A stretch of DNA of 64,000 nt from assembly GCF_011765465.1 (NCBI RefSeq), contig NZ_CP050265.1, positions 1,674,001 to 1,738,000 on the forward strand, in the 5' to 3' direction. Source of the DNA: Erythrobacter sp. Its GTDB lineage: Bacteria > Pseudomonadota > Alphaproteobacteria > Sphingomonadales > Sphingomonadaceae. Both the position numbers and the translations under genes were made by a program. The notes under the pieces were generated by a model. It worked only from the letters and a program-made list of their open reading frames with translations. It was not told where the DNA came from and did no database searches. This document shows, one piece after another, positions 7,858 through 16,939 of the stretch; position 1 is the first letter of the stretch; each line of letters begins with the position of its first letter.

Positions 7858-8442
7858 TCAGGGCGAAAGCCAGCGTCCCTCCCATGAACCGTCCTCCGCG
7901 CGCTCGAAGCCGGCGCGGACATGGCCGGTATGGGCGAGATAGAGCCAGTCGAGGCTGGTGAGTTCGACCATGAGCACCGCGAAATTGGGCCACGCTGCGA
8001 CCAGCTGTTCGTCGGTCGGCTCGACCCCTTCGAATTCGCGCGGAAGGCCCGAGGTCGGCGCATTGCTCGGCGTGCCCGGCCCCTCTCCGAGATAGCAGCG
8101 CCGGGCGAAATTCGTGCTGTCGGCCCACGCCTGCCGGGTAACGGGCGCATCGTCCAGCACCCGCGCCGTGCCGCGCGCGCGGATCTGGATCTTGGCGCCC
8201 TTGTCGTAGAACAGCACCGCCGCGCGCGGATCGGCGTTGAGCGCGGCGGCCTTGGGCGCGCGGATGTCGGTATGGAAGCGCAGGGTGAACGCCTCCCGGT
8301 CGAAGGCGCGCAGCACCATGATGCGCGCATCGACATCGCCGGTCACGACGGCGGGCGTGTGCATCGGCGAGCGGCGATCGCGCGCCGCCCTTGTGAGGCG
8401 CGCCGAGAGATCGGCAAGGACTTCGTCGAGCTGCTCGTACAT
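7858..8442 (-). CDS. Pyridoxamine 5'-phosphate oxidase-family flavoprotein
   Basis: A 194-residue protein with the split-barrel FMN-binding fold: an early TPAVVTGDVDARIMVLR strand pair, RFHTDIRAPKAA (flavin phosphate region), and AVLFYDKGAKIQIRARG. The pattern resembles the Alr4036/PNPOx-like branch more than true PdxH, which ends in a substrate-binding RLHDR motif not seen here. A flavin-dependent reductase or oxidase of unknown substrate is the fair call. ATG 8442 is chosen because GAGGGCAAGCC precedes it; an in-frame ATG at 8505 would add a basic tail. Confidence 0.8.
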   Translation of the reverse strand: MYEQLDEVLADLSARLTRAARDRRSPMHTPAVVTGDVDARIMVLRAFDREAFTLRFHTDIRAPKAAALNADPRAAVLFYDKGAKIQIRARGTARVLDDAPVTRQAWADSTNFARRCYLGEGPGTPSNAPTSGLPREFEGVEPTDEQLVAAWPNFAVLMVELTSLDWLYLAHTGHVRAGFERAEDGSWEGRWLSP

Positions 8443-8622
8443 GGCTTGCCCTCTGCGCGCTCGGGCAGGCGGGATCAAGTCGCGTCGCACCCGTTCATTT
8501 GGCAAACATTCAATATGAACAGCGACCTGCAGGCCCGGTTAAGGTCGGCGACAGGGCGCAGGGCCTAGAATAAGGCTATCACTCATGCCGTGTGTGGTGG
8601 GGCGGCGTTTCTGGAGGCACAC

Positions 8623-9825
8623 ATGGACATTTCCCTTTTCCTGAGAGGCAGCGCCTTGTCGGCGCTCGCCCTGGCGCTTGGCTTCATCGCCGCACCCGAA
8701 CCCGCGATGGCCGCAAGCGCCGGAGCGGAAATGTCGAGCGCAGCCGATCTCCAGCCGCGCGGCGAACGCCGGGAGGCGCGCCGCGCCGCTCGCGCCGAGC
8801 GTCGCGCGACGCGCCAGCAGGCCCGCGGACAGCGCAGCCAGAGGCGCGAGGCGCGCCGGGAGATTCGCCGCGAACGCCCGGCAAGGGTCCGCTCGGGCCG
8901 CAGCGTCTCGCGTCCCGAGCGCGTCCAGCCCCGCTTCGATCGTGCGCCCCGCCCCCCGCGCGAACGGAGCGTCAGGCCGGCGCGCGAGCGGGCCGACCGC
9001 CTCGAACAGCGCGCCGAGCGCCGGGCCCGGCAGTTCGAGCGCCGCACCGAGCGACGCGCCGGCCGGGTGGATAGCCGCACCGACCGGCGGGCGGACCGCC
9101 TCGACCGCCGCGGCCGCGACCGCGCGGCGGAGCGGGTCGACCGGCGCGGAGATCGCCGGGCCGATCGCATCGACCGGCGCGCAGAGCGCCGCGCCGACCG
9201 CATCGACCGCCGCGGCGAAAGGCGTGCGGACCGCGCCGAGCGCAGGGCTGACCGCCGCGCCGATCGCAGGATCGACCGTCGCCGCGACCGGGGCTTCGAC
9301 GACCGCATCGCCCGCGGTGTCGGCCGGGCCGACCGCGCGATTGATCGCCGCGCCGATCGCCGCGCCGAGCGCAGGGCAGAACGCCGGGCCGAACGCAGAG
9401 CCGAACGGCGCCGCGACTGGCGCGATGGTCGCCGTCGCGACTTTCGCCGCGAGATCCGACGCGAGCGCCGCGATGCCTATCGCGACGGTCGGCGCGACGC
9501 GCGGCGCGATTTCCGTCGGTGGGACCGCCGCTGGCGCGACAACCGCCGCTTCGGATGGCGCGATTATCGCCGCGCGCACCGGCAGCGCTTCCGGCTCGGT
9601 CGTTACTACGCGCCTTTCCGCGCGCATCGCTACAGCCGGATCGGCATCGGCTGGCATCTCGACAGCCTGTTCTTCCAGCCGCGCTTCTTCATCAACGATC
9701 CGTGGGCCTTCCGCCTGCCGCCGGTCTATGGCCCCTATCGCTGGGTGCGCTATTACGACGACGTCCTGCTGGTCGACGTCTACACCGGCGAGGTCGTCGA
9801 CGTGATCTACGACTTCTTCTGGTAA
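8623..9825 (+). CDS. Exported Arg-rich repeat protein with RcnB-like C-terminal domain
   Basis: 400 residues in three parts. A signal peptide, MDISLFLRGSALSALALALG, ends AMA near residue 30. About 250 residues of arginine-rich low complexity follow, built on short units such as DRRADRIDRRAERRADR. A folded C-terminus has the RcnB-family pattern GPYRWVRYYDDVLLVDVYTG followed by VVDVIYDFFW. RcnB-type domains are periplasmic and in enterobacteria modulate Ni/Co homeostasis; that role is not implied here. The ribosome binding site GGAGG at 8613-8617 decides ATG 8623. The repeat is encoded by iterated 12-21-base units with variable codons, so it is maintained at protein level. A terminator follows. 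Confidence 0.85.
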   Translation: MDISLFLRGSALSALALALGFIAAPEPAMAASAGAEMSSAADLQPRGERREARRAARAERRATRQQARGQRSQRREARREIRRERPARVRSGRSVSRPERVQPRFDRAPRPPRERSVRPARERADRLEQRAERRARQFERRTERRAGRVDSRTDRRADRLDRRGRDRAAERVDRRGDRRADRIDRRAERRADRIDRRGERRADRAERRADRRADRRIDRRRDRGFDDRIARGVGRADRAIDRRADRRAERRAERRAERRAERRRDWRDGRRRDFRREIRRERRDAYRDGRRDARRDFRRWDRRWRDNRRFGWRDYRRAHRQRFRLGRYYAPFRAHRYSRIGIGWHLDSLFFQPRFFINDPWAFRLPPVYGPYRWVRYYDDVLLVDVYTGEVVDVIYDFFW

Positions 9826-9842
9826 GCGCCTCCTTGCCGCTC

Positions 9843-9875
9843 AGCCCCCGGTCGCCCCGCGCGGCCGGGGGCTTT
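9843..9875 (+). terminator. Intrinsic terminator after the Arg-rich protein gene
   Basis: AGCCCCCGG (9843-9851) pairs perfectly with CCGGGGGCT (9865-9873), leaving a 13-base loop, and is followed by TTTCG. It starts 17 bases after the stop codon at 9825. The T tract is short, as is common in GC-rich genomes. Confidence 0.75.
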
Positions 9876-9923
9876 CGCCTGCCGCCTTGCACCCGCTCGC
9901 GTGGCTGTTAGAGAGGCGGCCCC

Positions 9924-10592
9924 ATGCCCAAGGCCCCTGCCATCCCCGACCAGGACGCGCTGCGCCGCCTCGGCGCTCAGGTGACGAAACGCCTCGACGC
10001 CGATCCCGGCGTCTACCGGATCGACACCGACAAGGCCGACCTGTTCGCGGTCGGAGAGTTCCTCACGCCCGCCGAATGCGCGCGCCTGTGCCTGATGATC
10101 GACGATGTCGCGCGCCCTTCGAGCCTTCACGAACAGGGCTATGAAAGCGGCTTTCGCACATCCTATTCGGGCGATCTCGACCCGCATGACCATTTCGTGA
10201 TGGGCATTTCGCGCCGGATCGACGACTTGCTCGGGCTGAACCCCGTCACGGGCGAGGCGATCCAGGGCCAGCGCTACCTGCCGGGGCAGGAATTCAAGCC
10301 GCACAATGACTGGTTCTACACCTCCGAAGCCTATTGGCCGCTCGAAAGGAAACGCGGCGGGCAGCGCTGCTGGACCGCGATGGTGTTCCTCAATGAAGTC
10401 GGGGAAGGCGGGCACACGCACTTCACCGACATCGGCATCTCGATCGAGCCCAAGCCCGGCGTTCTGCTGGCATGGAACAATGCCGACAGGGACGGCGTGC
10501 CGAACGAGTGGACCAAACACGCGGGAACCCCTGTGGGCAAGGGCGCGAAATACATCATCACCAAGTGGTATCGCACCCGCCGCTGGCGGTAG
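9924..10592 (+). CDS. 2-oxoglutarate/Fe(II) dioxygenase, prolyl 4-hydroxylase-like
   Basis: 222 residues with a complete P4H-type jelly-roll active site: iron ligands His127 and Asp129 in FKPHNDWF, distal His199 in TKHAGTPV, and Lys209 in KGAKYIITKW to bind 2-oxoglutarate. RYLPGQEFKPH is the usual lead-in. Such bacterial enzymes hydroxylate prolyl or other residues of proteins (EF-Tu in Pseudomonas is one known target) or free amino acids; the substrate here is unknown. GTTAGAGAGG lies 8-17 bases upstream of the ATG and could act as a ribosome binding site or a -10 element. It is convergent with lysK. Confidence 0.88.
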   Translation: MPKAPAIPDQDALRRLGAQVTKRLDADPGVYRIDTDKADLFAVGEFLTPAECARLCLMIDDVARPSSLHEQGYESGFRTSYSGDLDPHDHFVMGISRRIDDLLGLNPVTGEAIQGQRYLPGQEFKPHNDWFYTSEAYWPLERKRGGQRCWTAMVFLNEVGEGGHTHFTDIGISIEPKPGVLLAWNNADRDGVPNEWTKHAGTPVGKGAKYIITKWYRTRRWR

Positions 10593-10635
10593 GAAAGAGG
10601 GCGGAAGCCTTTCAAAGCCCGGCGCAGGTCCGGAC

Positions 10636-12252
10636 TCAGGTTCTCTCCAAAGCCTCCGCGATCAGCTTGCGCGTCGGCCCGACGCCGTAAAGCGCGATGA
10701 AGCTGCCCATGCGCGGGCCCTGCGAGGAGCCGAGCAGGGTCTGGTAAAGCGCCTGGAACCAGTCGCGCAGATTCCCGAAACCGAATTCCTCGCGCTTGCC
10801 GATTTCATAGACGATGGTCTGCAGGTCCTCCGCCGCCATGTCCGCCGGAACCGCGGCCAGCTCGGCATCGAGCGCGCGCAGCGCGTCCGCCTCGTTCGGG
10901 GTCGGCGCGCGCTTGACCAGCGTCGGCGCGACGAAATCGCGGTTGTAGGCCAGCGCCTTGTCGACGAGGCTGTCGAGCGCCGGGTGCGCCGCCGGGTCCG
11001 CATCCTCGATATAATTCGCAAGATAGGACCACACCGCCTCGCGCGTGGCTTCGGCCCCCAGCACCCCGACAAGGTTCAAAAGCAGGCTGAAGGGCACCGG
11101 CAGCGCATCGCCCGCGCCCGGAGCCTGCGGCCCCTCCACCCGCTCGTTCGCGCGCAACAGGTGCCAGACCGGGTTGCCGAGCTGCTTGTCGAGTTCCTGC
11201 TCGGGCAGCTTTTCGCGGAACTGCCAGTAATCGTCGATCGCCTTGGGGATCACGCCCGCATGAAGCTGCTTTGCGCTGCGCGGATTGGCGAAGATGTAAT
11301 AGCCGAGGCTCTCCTCGGAGCCGTATTGCAGCCATTCCTCGATCGACAGGCCATTGCCCTTGGACTTGGAAATCTTCTCGCCCCTGGCATCGAGGAAGAG
11401 CTCGTAGATCAGCCCCTCGGGCTTGTTCCCGCCGAGCACGCGGGCGATCTTGCCGGACTGCACGCCGGAGTCGGTCAGGTCCTTGCCGTACATCTCGTAA
11501 TCGACGCCCAGCTCGACCCAGCGCATCGCCCAGTCGACCTTCCACTGGCACTTGGCCTTGCCGCCCAGCGCGCTCTGCTCGACTTGCGTGCCGTCCTCGT
11601 CGGTGAAGCGGATGAGGCCGGCTTCGGCATCGACGACCTCGATCGGCACCTGCAGCACCGCGCCGGTAGTCGGGCTGATCGGCATCAGCGGCGAATAGGT
11701 CTTGCGCCGTTCCTCGCCGAGCGTCGGCAGCATGATGTCCATGATCGCGTCGAAGCCGCGCAGGACCTTGCGGATGCCTTCGTCGAAAGCGCCCGAATTG
11801 TAGCGGTCCGAGGAGCTGACGAATTCGTAGTCGAAGCCGAAACGGTCGAGAAAGTCGCGCAGGCGCGCATTGTTGTGATGGGCAAAGCTTTCATGCGTGC
11901 CGAAAGGATCGGGGATGCGCGACAAAGGCTTGCCGAGGTGCTGGCTGAGCATTTCGCGGTTCGGCACATTGTCCGGCACCTTGCGCAGGCCGTCGAGATC
12001 GTCGCTGAACGCCACCAGCCGCGTCGGCGCGCCGCCGGTCACGGCCTCGTAGGCGCGCCGCACCAGCGTCGTTCGCAGCACTTCCTGGAAAGTCCCGATA
12101 TGCGGCAGGCCCGAGGGGCCGTAGCCGGTCTCGAACAGGACGGGGGCGCCGCCCGGTTTCCCGTCGCGCAACCGCTTCGCAAGGCGTTGGGCTTCCTGGA
12201 ACGGCCAGGCTTTGGACTTCGCGGCGGTCTCGATGAAGGTGGTCTCGGTCAT
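10636..12252 (-). CDS. lysK: Lysyl-tRNA synthetase, class I
   Basis: 538 residues of the class I (archaeal-type) LysRS, the form typical of alphaproteobacteria; it charges tRNA-Lys with lysine. The HIGH-like motif is GPSGLPHIGT, with HIG at 51-53, and KISKS lies at 293-297. The Rossmann core, the YGKDLTDSGVQSGKIARVLGG region and an alpha-helical C-terminal anticodon domain follow in order. ATG 12252 (MTETTFIETAAKSKAW) is preferred over 12282 because it gives the family N-terminus. The gene stands alone, divergent from the helicase gene 119 bases away. No class II lysS is seen in the window. Confidence 0.95.
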   Translation of the reverse strand: MTETTFIETAAKSKAWPFQEAQRLAKRLRDGKPGGAPVLFETGYGPSGLPHIGTFQEVLRTTLVRRAYEAVTGGAPTRLVAFSDDLDGLRKVPDNVPNREMLSQHLGKPLSRIPDPFGTHESFAHHNNARLRDFLDRFGFDYEFVSSSDRYNSGAFDEGIRKVLRGFDAIMDIMLPTLGEERRKTYSPLMPISPTTGAVLQVPIEVVDAEAGLIRFTDEDGTQVEQSALGGKAKCQWKVDWAMRWVELGVDYEMYGKDLTDSGVQSGKIARVLGGNKPEGLIYELFLDARGEKISKSKGNGLSIEEWLQYGSEESLGYYIFANPRSAKQLHAGVIPKAIDDYWQFREKLPEQELDKQLGNPVWHLLRANERVEGPQAPGAGDALPVPFSLLLNLVGVLGAEATREAVWSYLANYIEDADPAAHPALDSLVDKALAYNRDFVAPTLVKRAPTPNEADALRALDAELAAVPADMAAEDLQTIVYEIGKREEFGFGNLRDWFQALYQTLLGSSQGPRMGSFIALYGVGPTRKLIAEALERT

Positions 12253-12371
12253 GGCAGGCCGCATATGCACCTCGCCCGGCATTGTGCAAGCGCGAAGAAC
12301 AGCGCTTACGGGGTGTAAAGCGGCGGACAGGCGCGTTTACTTTCGCGCGCCCCTGCCCCATCTTGGCGCGC

Positions 12372-15146
12372 GTGACGGTTCCCTCCACCGCCCCCGCCCC
12401 GCTGCCGCTTCCCGCGCTCCATGCCAGCCATGGGGGCAACTGGCTTCGCGCCGGAGACAGGGGGGCCAATTCCCCGACCGAAGCGGTGTCGAAGGGCGAT
12501 GCGATCATGGCCGCCGCCGATACGCCGGTGCTTCTGCTCAACGCGCCGTTGGTCGCGAACCGGCTGGGCTATCCCGACCTTTCCGGCCTCGACCTGCTCG
12601 AAGCCTTCGCCTTCGTTCATCCGGCGCGCTTCTGCGTGCCGACCCCGCGCGGGCTGGCCGAAGCGCTGGGGATGGAGCCGCCCCAAGGCGATGCGGACGT
12701 GCCCGAATTCCTCCAGCGCGCGGCGGGCGCGCTGTGCGCGGCGTGCGAGGATCCCGAGTGGTTCGAGCGCGCGGGCGCGTGGAGCGCGCTGCAATCGCTG
12801 GAGCGCCTGCGCTGGCCTTGGGCGCAAGTGCTTCGCCCCCACATCGCGCGGCCCGAGCGGGCGGAGAAATGGCTCTTTTCCGCCCTGCCCGAATGGGAGG
12901 AAGCGGGCGAGCGCGCCCCGCCCCGCCAGGTCGACCTGCCGTCCGAAAGGGTGCTCGCAAGGCTCGACGAACTGACCGGCGAAGGCGCGGAGAAGCGCGA
13001 GGGCCAGCGCGCCTATGCGAGCGATGCGGCGCGCATCTTCGCCCCGCGCTCCCGATCCGAAATGCCGCATATCGCGCTCGCGCAGGCGGGGACGGGAATC
13101 GGCAAGACGCTGGGCTATCTCGCCCCGGCCTCGGCGTGGTCTCAGGCTTCGGGCGGAACGGTGTGGGTGTCGACCTACACCAAGAACCTCCAGCGGCAAT
13201 TGCGCTCCGAAAGCCGCCGGGCTTGGCCGCTGAAGCGCCCCGACGGCACGCCGCCCGTCGTCGTGCGCAAGGGGCGGGAGAATTACCTGTGCCTGCTCAA
13301 TCTCGAGGACGCGCTGCAAGGGGGCTTTGCGGGCCGCCCCGCGATCCTCGCGCAGCTGGTGGCGCGCTGGGCCGCCTTCACTCGCGACGGGGACATGATC
13401 GGCGGCGACCTTCCCGGCTGGCTCGGCACGCTCTTCCGGAAGCGCGGCATCGCCGCGCTCACCGACCAGCGCGGCGAATGCGTCTATGCGGGCTGCCCGC
13501 ATTACCGAAAGTGCTTCATCGAGCGGGTCGGGCGCGAGAGCGCGAGCGCCGACCTCGTCATCGCCAACCACGCGCTCGTCATGATCAACGCGGCGCGCGG
13601 GAGGGACCATGCACAGCGCCCCACCCGCATCGTCTTCGACGAGGGCCACCACGTTTTCGAGGCGGCGGATTCGACCTTCGCCGCGACGCTTTCGGGGCAG
13701 GAGGCGATCGAGCTTCGCCGCTGGATCATCGGCCCGGAAAAGAAGGCGCGCGGGCGCAGGCGCGGGCTTTCGGCGCGGCTGGCGGATGTCGCGAGCTACG
13801 ACGAGGCGGGCGGCGAGGCGATCGACGCGGCGAGCGAGGCGGGCAAGCTGCTGCCCGCCGACGGCTGGCTGCAAAGGCTGGTCGAGGGCGAGCCCTGGGG
13901 CCCGCTCGAAGAACTGCTCTTCGCGGTGCGCGCGGTGACCTATGCCCGCGACGAGAGCGGGCAGGAGGCGGGCTACGGCATAGAGACCGAGGCATCGGGC
14001 CTGCCGGGCGAGGTGATCGAGGCGGCGGGCGCAGCCGAGGCGGCGCTCGCCAGCATCCGCGCGCCGCTGATCCGGCTGTCGGGCAGGCTCGAGGCGATCA
14101 TGGCCGACCCGCCCGACTGGCTCGACGCACAGGGCCGCGCGCGGATCGAGGGGGCGCGCCATTCGCTCTCGTGGCGGATCGAGCTGCTGGCGGCGTGGGA
14201 AGCGCTGCTCGGGCGATTGGGCGGGCCGGCGGATCCCGAATTCGTCGACTGGCTCGCGGTGGACCGCAACGACGCGCGCGAATTCGACGTGGCGATCCAT
14301 CGCCGCTGGCTCGACCCGATGAAGCCCTTTGCCCGCACCGTGCTGGAACCCGCGCACGGCGTGATGCTGACGAGCGCGACGCTTACCGACCGGATCGGCA
14401 GCGCGCCGGGCAATCCTTGGGAGAGCGCGATTGCCCGCTCGGGCGCGGCGCATCTCGAGGTCGCGCCGATGCTCACGACCGCCGACAGCCCGTTCGACTA
14501 CGCCGCCCGCGCCGAAGTCCTGATCGTCACCGACATCAGGAAAGGCGACCTGCCCGCGCTCGCCGGAGCCTATGCGCGGATCATCGAAGCGTCGGAAGGC
14601 GGCGTGCTCGGCCTGTTCACCGCGATCCGCCGGATGCGCGCGGTCCACGGGCGCATCGCCGACAGGCTCGCGCGGGCGGGCCTGCCGCTCTACGCCCAGC
14701 ACGTCGACCCGATCGACACCGGCACGCTGGTCGACATCTTTCGCGACGATCCGCGCGCGAGCCTGCTCGGCACGGACGCGCTGCGCGACGGGGTCGACGT
14801 GCCGGGCCGCTCGCTGCGCTGCGTCGCATTGGAATCCGTACCCTGGCCGCGCCCCGACATCCTCCACAAGGCGCGCCGCGCGGCGAGCGGTGCGGGGAGC
14901 AGTTACGACGACCGCATCATCCGCGCCAGGCTCGCGCAGGCGTTCGGTCGGCTGATCCGGGGCAAGGAGGATACGGGCCACTTCATCGTTCTCTCCCCCG
15001 CTTTCCCTTCGCGGCTCCTGTCGGCCTTTCCCGAAGGCACCGCCATCCGCCGCGTGACGCTCGACGAGGCGCTGGCCCGCATCGCGGGCGGGCTGATCGG
15101 GCCGGACGAACACGCCGCGAGCGAGAGCGAGGAGGCCCGCGCATGA
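12372..15146 (+). CDS. XPD/DinG-like superfamily 2 DNA helicase
   Basis: About 924 residues. The N-terminal 220 residues (LNAPLVANRLGYPDLSGLDL and onward) are specific to this alphaproteobacterial group. The helicase core has Walker A AGTGIGKT near residue 240, a probable Fe-S cluster region (a Cys in NYLCLL, then CVYAGCPHYRKC) between motifs I and II, and DEGH as the DEAH box near 421. Late motifs follow, such as TDALRDGVDVPG and the arginine-finger-like RLAQAFGRLIR. It probably unwinds DNA during repair, as DinG does. The GTG at 12372 is chosen because homologous N-termini begin nearby; an upstream ATG at 12282 is possible. It overlaps the next gene by ATGA. Confidence 0.85.
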   Translation: MTVPSTAPAPLPLPALHASHGGNWLRAGDRGANSPTEAVSKGDAIMAAADTPVLLLNAPLVANRLGYPDLSGLDLLEAFAFVHPARFCVPTPRGLAEALGMEPPQGDADVPEFLQRAAGALCAACEDPEWFERAGAWSALQSLERLRWPWAQVLRPHIARPERAEKWLFSALPEWEEAGERAPPRQVDLPSERVLARLDELTGEGAEKREGQRAYASDAARIFAPRSRSEMPHIALAQAGTGIGKTLGYLAPASAWSQASGGTVWVSTYTKNLQRQLRSESRRAWPLKRPDGTPPVVVRKGRENYLCLLNLEDALQGGFAGRPAILAQLVARWAAFTRDGDMIGGDLPGWLGTLFRKRGIAALTDQRGECVYAGCPHYRKCFIERVGRESASADLVIANHALVMINAARGRDHAQRPTRIVFDEGHHVFEAADSTFAATLSGQEAIELRRWIIGPEKKARGRRRGLSARLADVASYDEAGGEAIDAASEAGKLLPADGWLQRLVEGEPWGPLEELLFAVRAVTYARDESGQEAGYGIETEASGLPGEVIEAAGAAEAALASIRAPLIRLSGRLEAIMADPPDWLDAQGRARIEGARHSLSWRIELLAAWEALLGRLGGPADPEFVDWLAVDRNDAREFDVAIHRRWLDPMKPFARTVLEPAHGVMLTSATLTDRIGSAPGNPWESAIARSGAAHLEVAPMLTTADSPFDYAARAEVLIVTDIRKGDLPALAGAYARIIEASEGGVLGLFTAIRRMRAVHGRIADRLARAGLPLYAQHVDPIDTGTLVDIFRDDPRASLLGTDALRDGVDVPGRSLRCVALESVPWPRPDILHKARRAASGAGSSYDDRIIRARLAQAFGRLIRGKEDTGHFIVLSPAFPSRLLSAFPEGTAIRRVTLDEALARIAGGLIGPDEHAASESEEARA

Positions 15147-15772
15147 GCGAGTTCGACGCACCGCTCAGGATCGTCGCGATCGGCGCGTGGCTGGTGCTGC
15201 TCGCGCAATATGCAGGCATCGCCATGCGCGCCGAACTGCGCCTGCCGCTGGCGCTCATCGCGCTCGCCAACATCGCGGCGATGCTGGCAGGCGGGGGACT
15301 GCTGCTCGCCGGGACCATGGGCGAGGCGTTCGTCCTCGCGCTTGCCGCCTTCGCGCCTTTCGCCGCGTGGCTCGCGGTGCTGCGGCTGATGGGACAGGGG
15401 CCGGAGCCGCGCACCGCGCTGGTCGCGGCGCTGGTGGTGGGCGCCTGTTTCGCCGCCGCACGCTATGGCGGGCCGGCGGGCGAGCCCGCATTCTACGCCC
15501 AGCGCGTGCTTTCGGCCCTGCTCGCCGCCGACATCCTGCGCGCCGCCATCGCCGGGCGAGTGCGCGAACATGAACCCGCGCGCCGTGCGCTGCGGCTGTG
15601 GCTCGCCCCGCTCGCCGCGCTGCAGGCAGGCTATCCCATGGTGGCGGAGATGATCGTCGGGCGCAGCTACCTGCCCGCCCCGCTCTCGCTTGCCGAGGCG
15701 GCGCTGACGCTGGCGCTCGCGGTCATGCTCGCGCTCGCCCTGTTCGTGCCGGAACGCGCCGTGCTCGACTGA
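15143..15772 (+). CDS. Polytopic membrane protein coupled to the helicase gene
   Basis: 209 residues with about six hydrophobic helices and an Ala/Leu-rich composition; no motif points to a function. The start ATG shares four bases with the helicase stop (ATGA), so translation is probably coupled, and GGAGG at 15131-15135 is an excellent ribosome binding site. Much longer frames that run through here are by-products of the GC-rich helicase sequence. The frame is credible because the hydrophobic periodicity and the coupled start agree. Confidence 0.7.
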   Translation: MSEFDAPLRIVAIGAWLVLLAQYAGIAMRAELRLPLALIALANIAAMLAGGGLLLAGTMGEAFVLALAAFAPFAAWLAVLRLMGQGPEPRTALVAALVVGACFAAARYGGPAGEPAFYAQRVLSALLAADILRAAIAGRVREHEPARRALRLWLAPLAALQAGYPMVAEMIVGRSYLPAPLSLAEAALTLALAVMLALALFVPERAVLD

Positions 15773-15859
15773 CGCGTCCCTCCCCCTTTACAGCACCCCC
15801 GCGCTCGTGTTGGAGGGGTGGGCCGCCGACAAGACTTTGCGAGGGAGCGCGAGAGGGTC

Positions 15860-16411
15860 ATGAAGCTGCTCGGATTGCTGCGCCACGCGAAGTCGGACTG
15901 GGGCGATGCGAACCTGCGCGATTTCGACCGCGGGTTGAACGAGCGCGGACGGCGCGGAGCCAAGGCGATCGGCGCGCATATCCGCGATCACGGGACGAAA
16001 TGGGACGTGCTGCTGGCGAGCCCCGCGGTGCGGGTGAAGGAGACGCTCGCAGATGCCCTGCCCCAGATCGAGCCGGTGTTCGACACGCGGCTCTACCTCG
16101 CCAGTTTCGAGACCATCATCGAGACGGTGCAGGGCCACGCCGCCGAGGCCGCAGAGGAAGAGGGCGGGGAACCGGGCGCGGTGCTGGTGTCGGGTCACAA
16201 CCCGGGGCTACAGGAGCTGATCCTCGAACTCGTCTCGCCTGCCCACGAAACCGACTTCTTTCGCGAGGCCGCGATCAAGTTTCCCACGGCGAGCTACGCC
16301 ATCCTCGAATGCCCGGTCGAGTCGTGGGCGGACCTGAAACCCCGCACCGCAAAGCTCACCCACTTCGCCCGGCCGCGCGATCTCGACCCGGACCTCGGCC
16401 CCCAGCGCTAG
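15860..16411 (+). CDS. SixA-type histidine phosphatase
   Basis: 183 residues of the histidine phosphatase superfamily. The phosphoacceptor motif LLRHAKSDW contains Arg8-His9, the Ser/Arg pocket follows in LASPAVRVKET, and SGHNPGL carries the second catalytic His. Length and lack of other domains match SixA, a phosphohistidine phosphatase acting on phosphotransfer proteins, though related small-molecule phosphatases cannot be excluded. The ATG at 15860 follows GAGAGGG at 15851-15857. The next gene starts 12 bases downstream. Confidence 0.87.
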   Translation: MKLLGLLRHAKSDWGDANLRDFDRGLNERGRRGAKAIGAHIRDHGTKWDVLLASPAVRVKETLADALPQIEPVFDTRLYLASFETIIETVQGHAAEAAEEEGGEPGAVLVSGHNPGLQELILELVSPAHETDFFREAAIKFPTASYAILECPVESWADLKPRTAKLTHFARPRDLDPDLGPQR

Positions 16412-16423
16412 GGATCCGGCGCG

Positions 16424-16939
16424 ATGGAAGTGTTCATCGCCCGATATTCGCGCTGGCGCCTCGGCTTGCTGTTCGCGCTCGCCCTGGGCTTCGTGGCGCT
16501 CGGGTTTTTCCTCATGTTCGAGACAGGCGATGGCGGGGGTATCGTCATTGGCGGGCTTTCGACCGGGTTCTTCGGCCTGTGCGCTCTCCTGATCGGTCGC
16601 AAGGCTTTCGACACGCGCGTACAGCTTCGCATTGACCGGCAAGGCGTGTTCACGCGCGGCTGGTCGGACGGAGTGATCGGCTGGGATGGCATAAGCGAGG
16701 TTTCGACCTGGCATCATCGCGGGCAGCGCTTCATCATCCTCTCGCTGGAGGACCGCGCGGTCCATCCCCCGCGACCGGGCCTTGCGGCATGGACCGCCGG
16801 GATCAATCGCCGCCTGACCGGGGGCGACGTGCCGATCGCGCTCACCGGCATGGACCGCGGATTCGACGAAGCCTTCGCTGCGATCGAACATTTCCGCAAG
16901 GCCGCTAGAGAAGGCTCTTCTGCGTCCCCCGGCCCTTGA
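16424..16939 (+). CDS. STM3941-like membrane protein with PH-like domain
   Basis: 171 residues: two membrane helices (about 11-31 and 39-58), then a cytosolic part of PH-like strand pattern (QLRIDRQGVFTRG, VIGWDGISEVSTW, FIILSLED). This resembles the STM3941 family of bacterial proteins, whose role is unknown. It follows sixA closely and may be cotranscribed. Its last 35 bases overlap the end of the convergent SRAP gene. Confidence 0.6.
   Translation: MEVFIARYSRWRLGLLFALALGFVALGFFLMFETGDGGGIVIGGLSTGFFGLCALLIGRKAFDTRVQLRIDRQGVFTRGWSDGVIGWDGISEVSTWHHRGQRFIILSLEDRAVHPPRPGLAAWTAGINRRLTGGDVPIALTGMDRGFDEAFAAIEHFRKAAREGSSASPGP

Noticed and set aside
8760..9560. CRISPR-like or VNTR DNA repeats
   Set aside because: The units vary in length and sequence and lie inside a coding frame. 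There are no regular spacers, so it is not a CRISPR array.
8539..9657. A 372-codon antisense frame opposite the Arg-rich protein gene
   Set aside because: It is Ala/Pro/Val low complexity created by the repeat; the sense strand has a ribosome binding site, signal peptide and conserved end.
12306..15161. A 951-codon open frame on the minus strand opposite the helicase gene
   Set aside because: It has no domain, is Arg/Ala/Asp-rich as expected from the complement of GC-rich coding DNA, and lies fully within a gene with clear helicase motifs.
12212..15772. An 1186-codon plus-strand frame running through the helicase gene
   Set aside because: Only its last 209 codons, from ATG 15143, look like protein (membrane helices, coupled start). 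The rest is the helicase gene in another phase.
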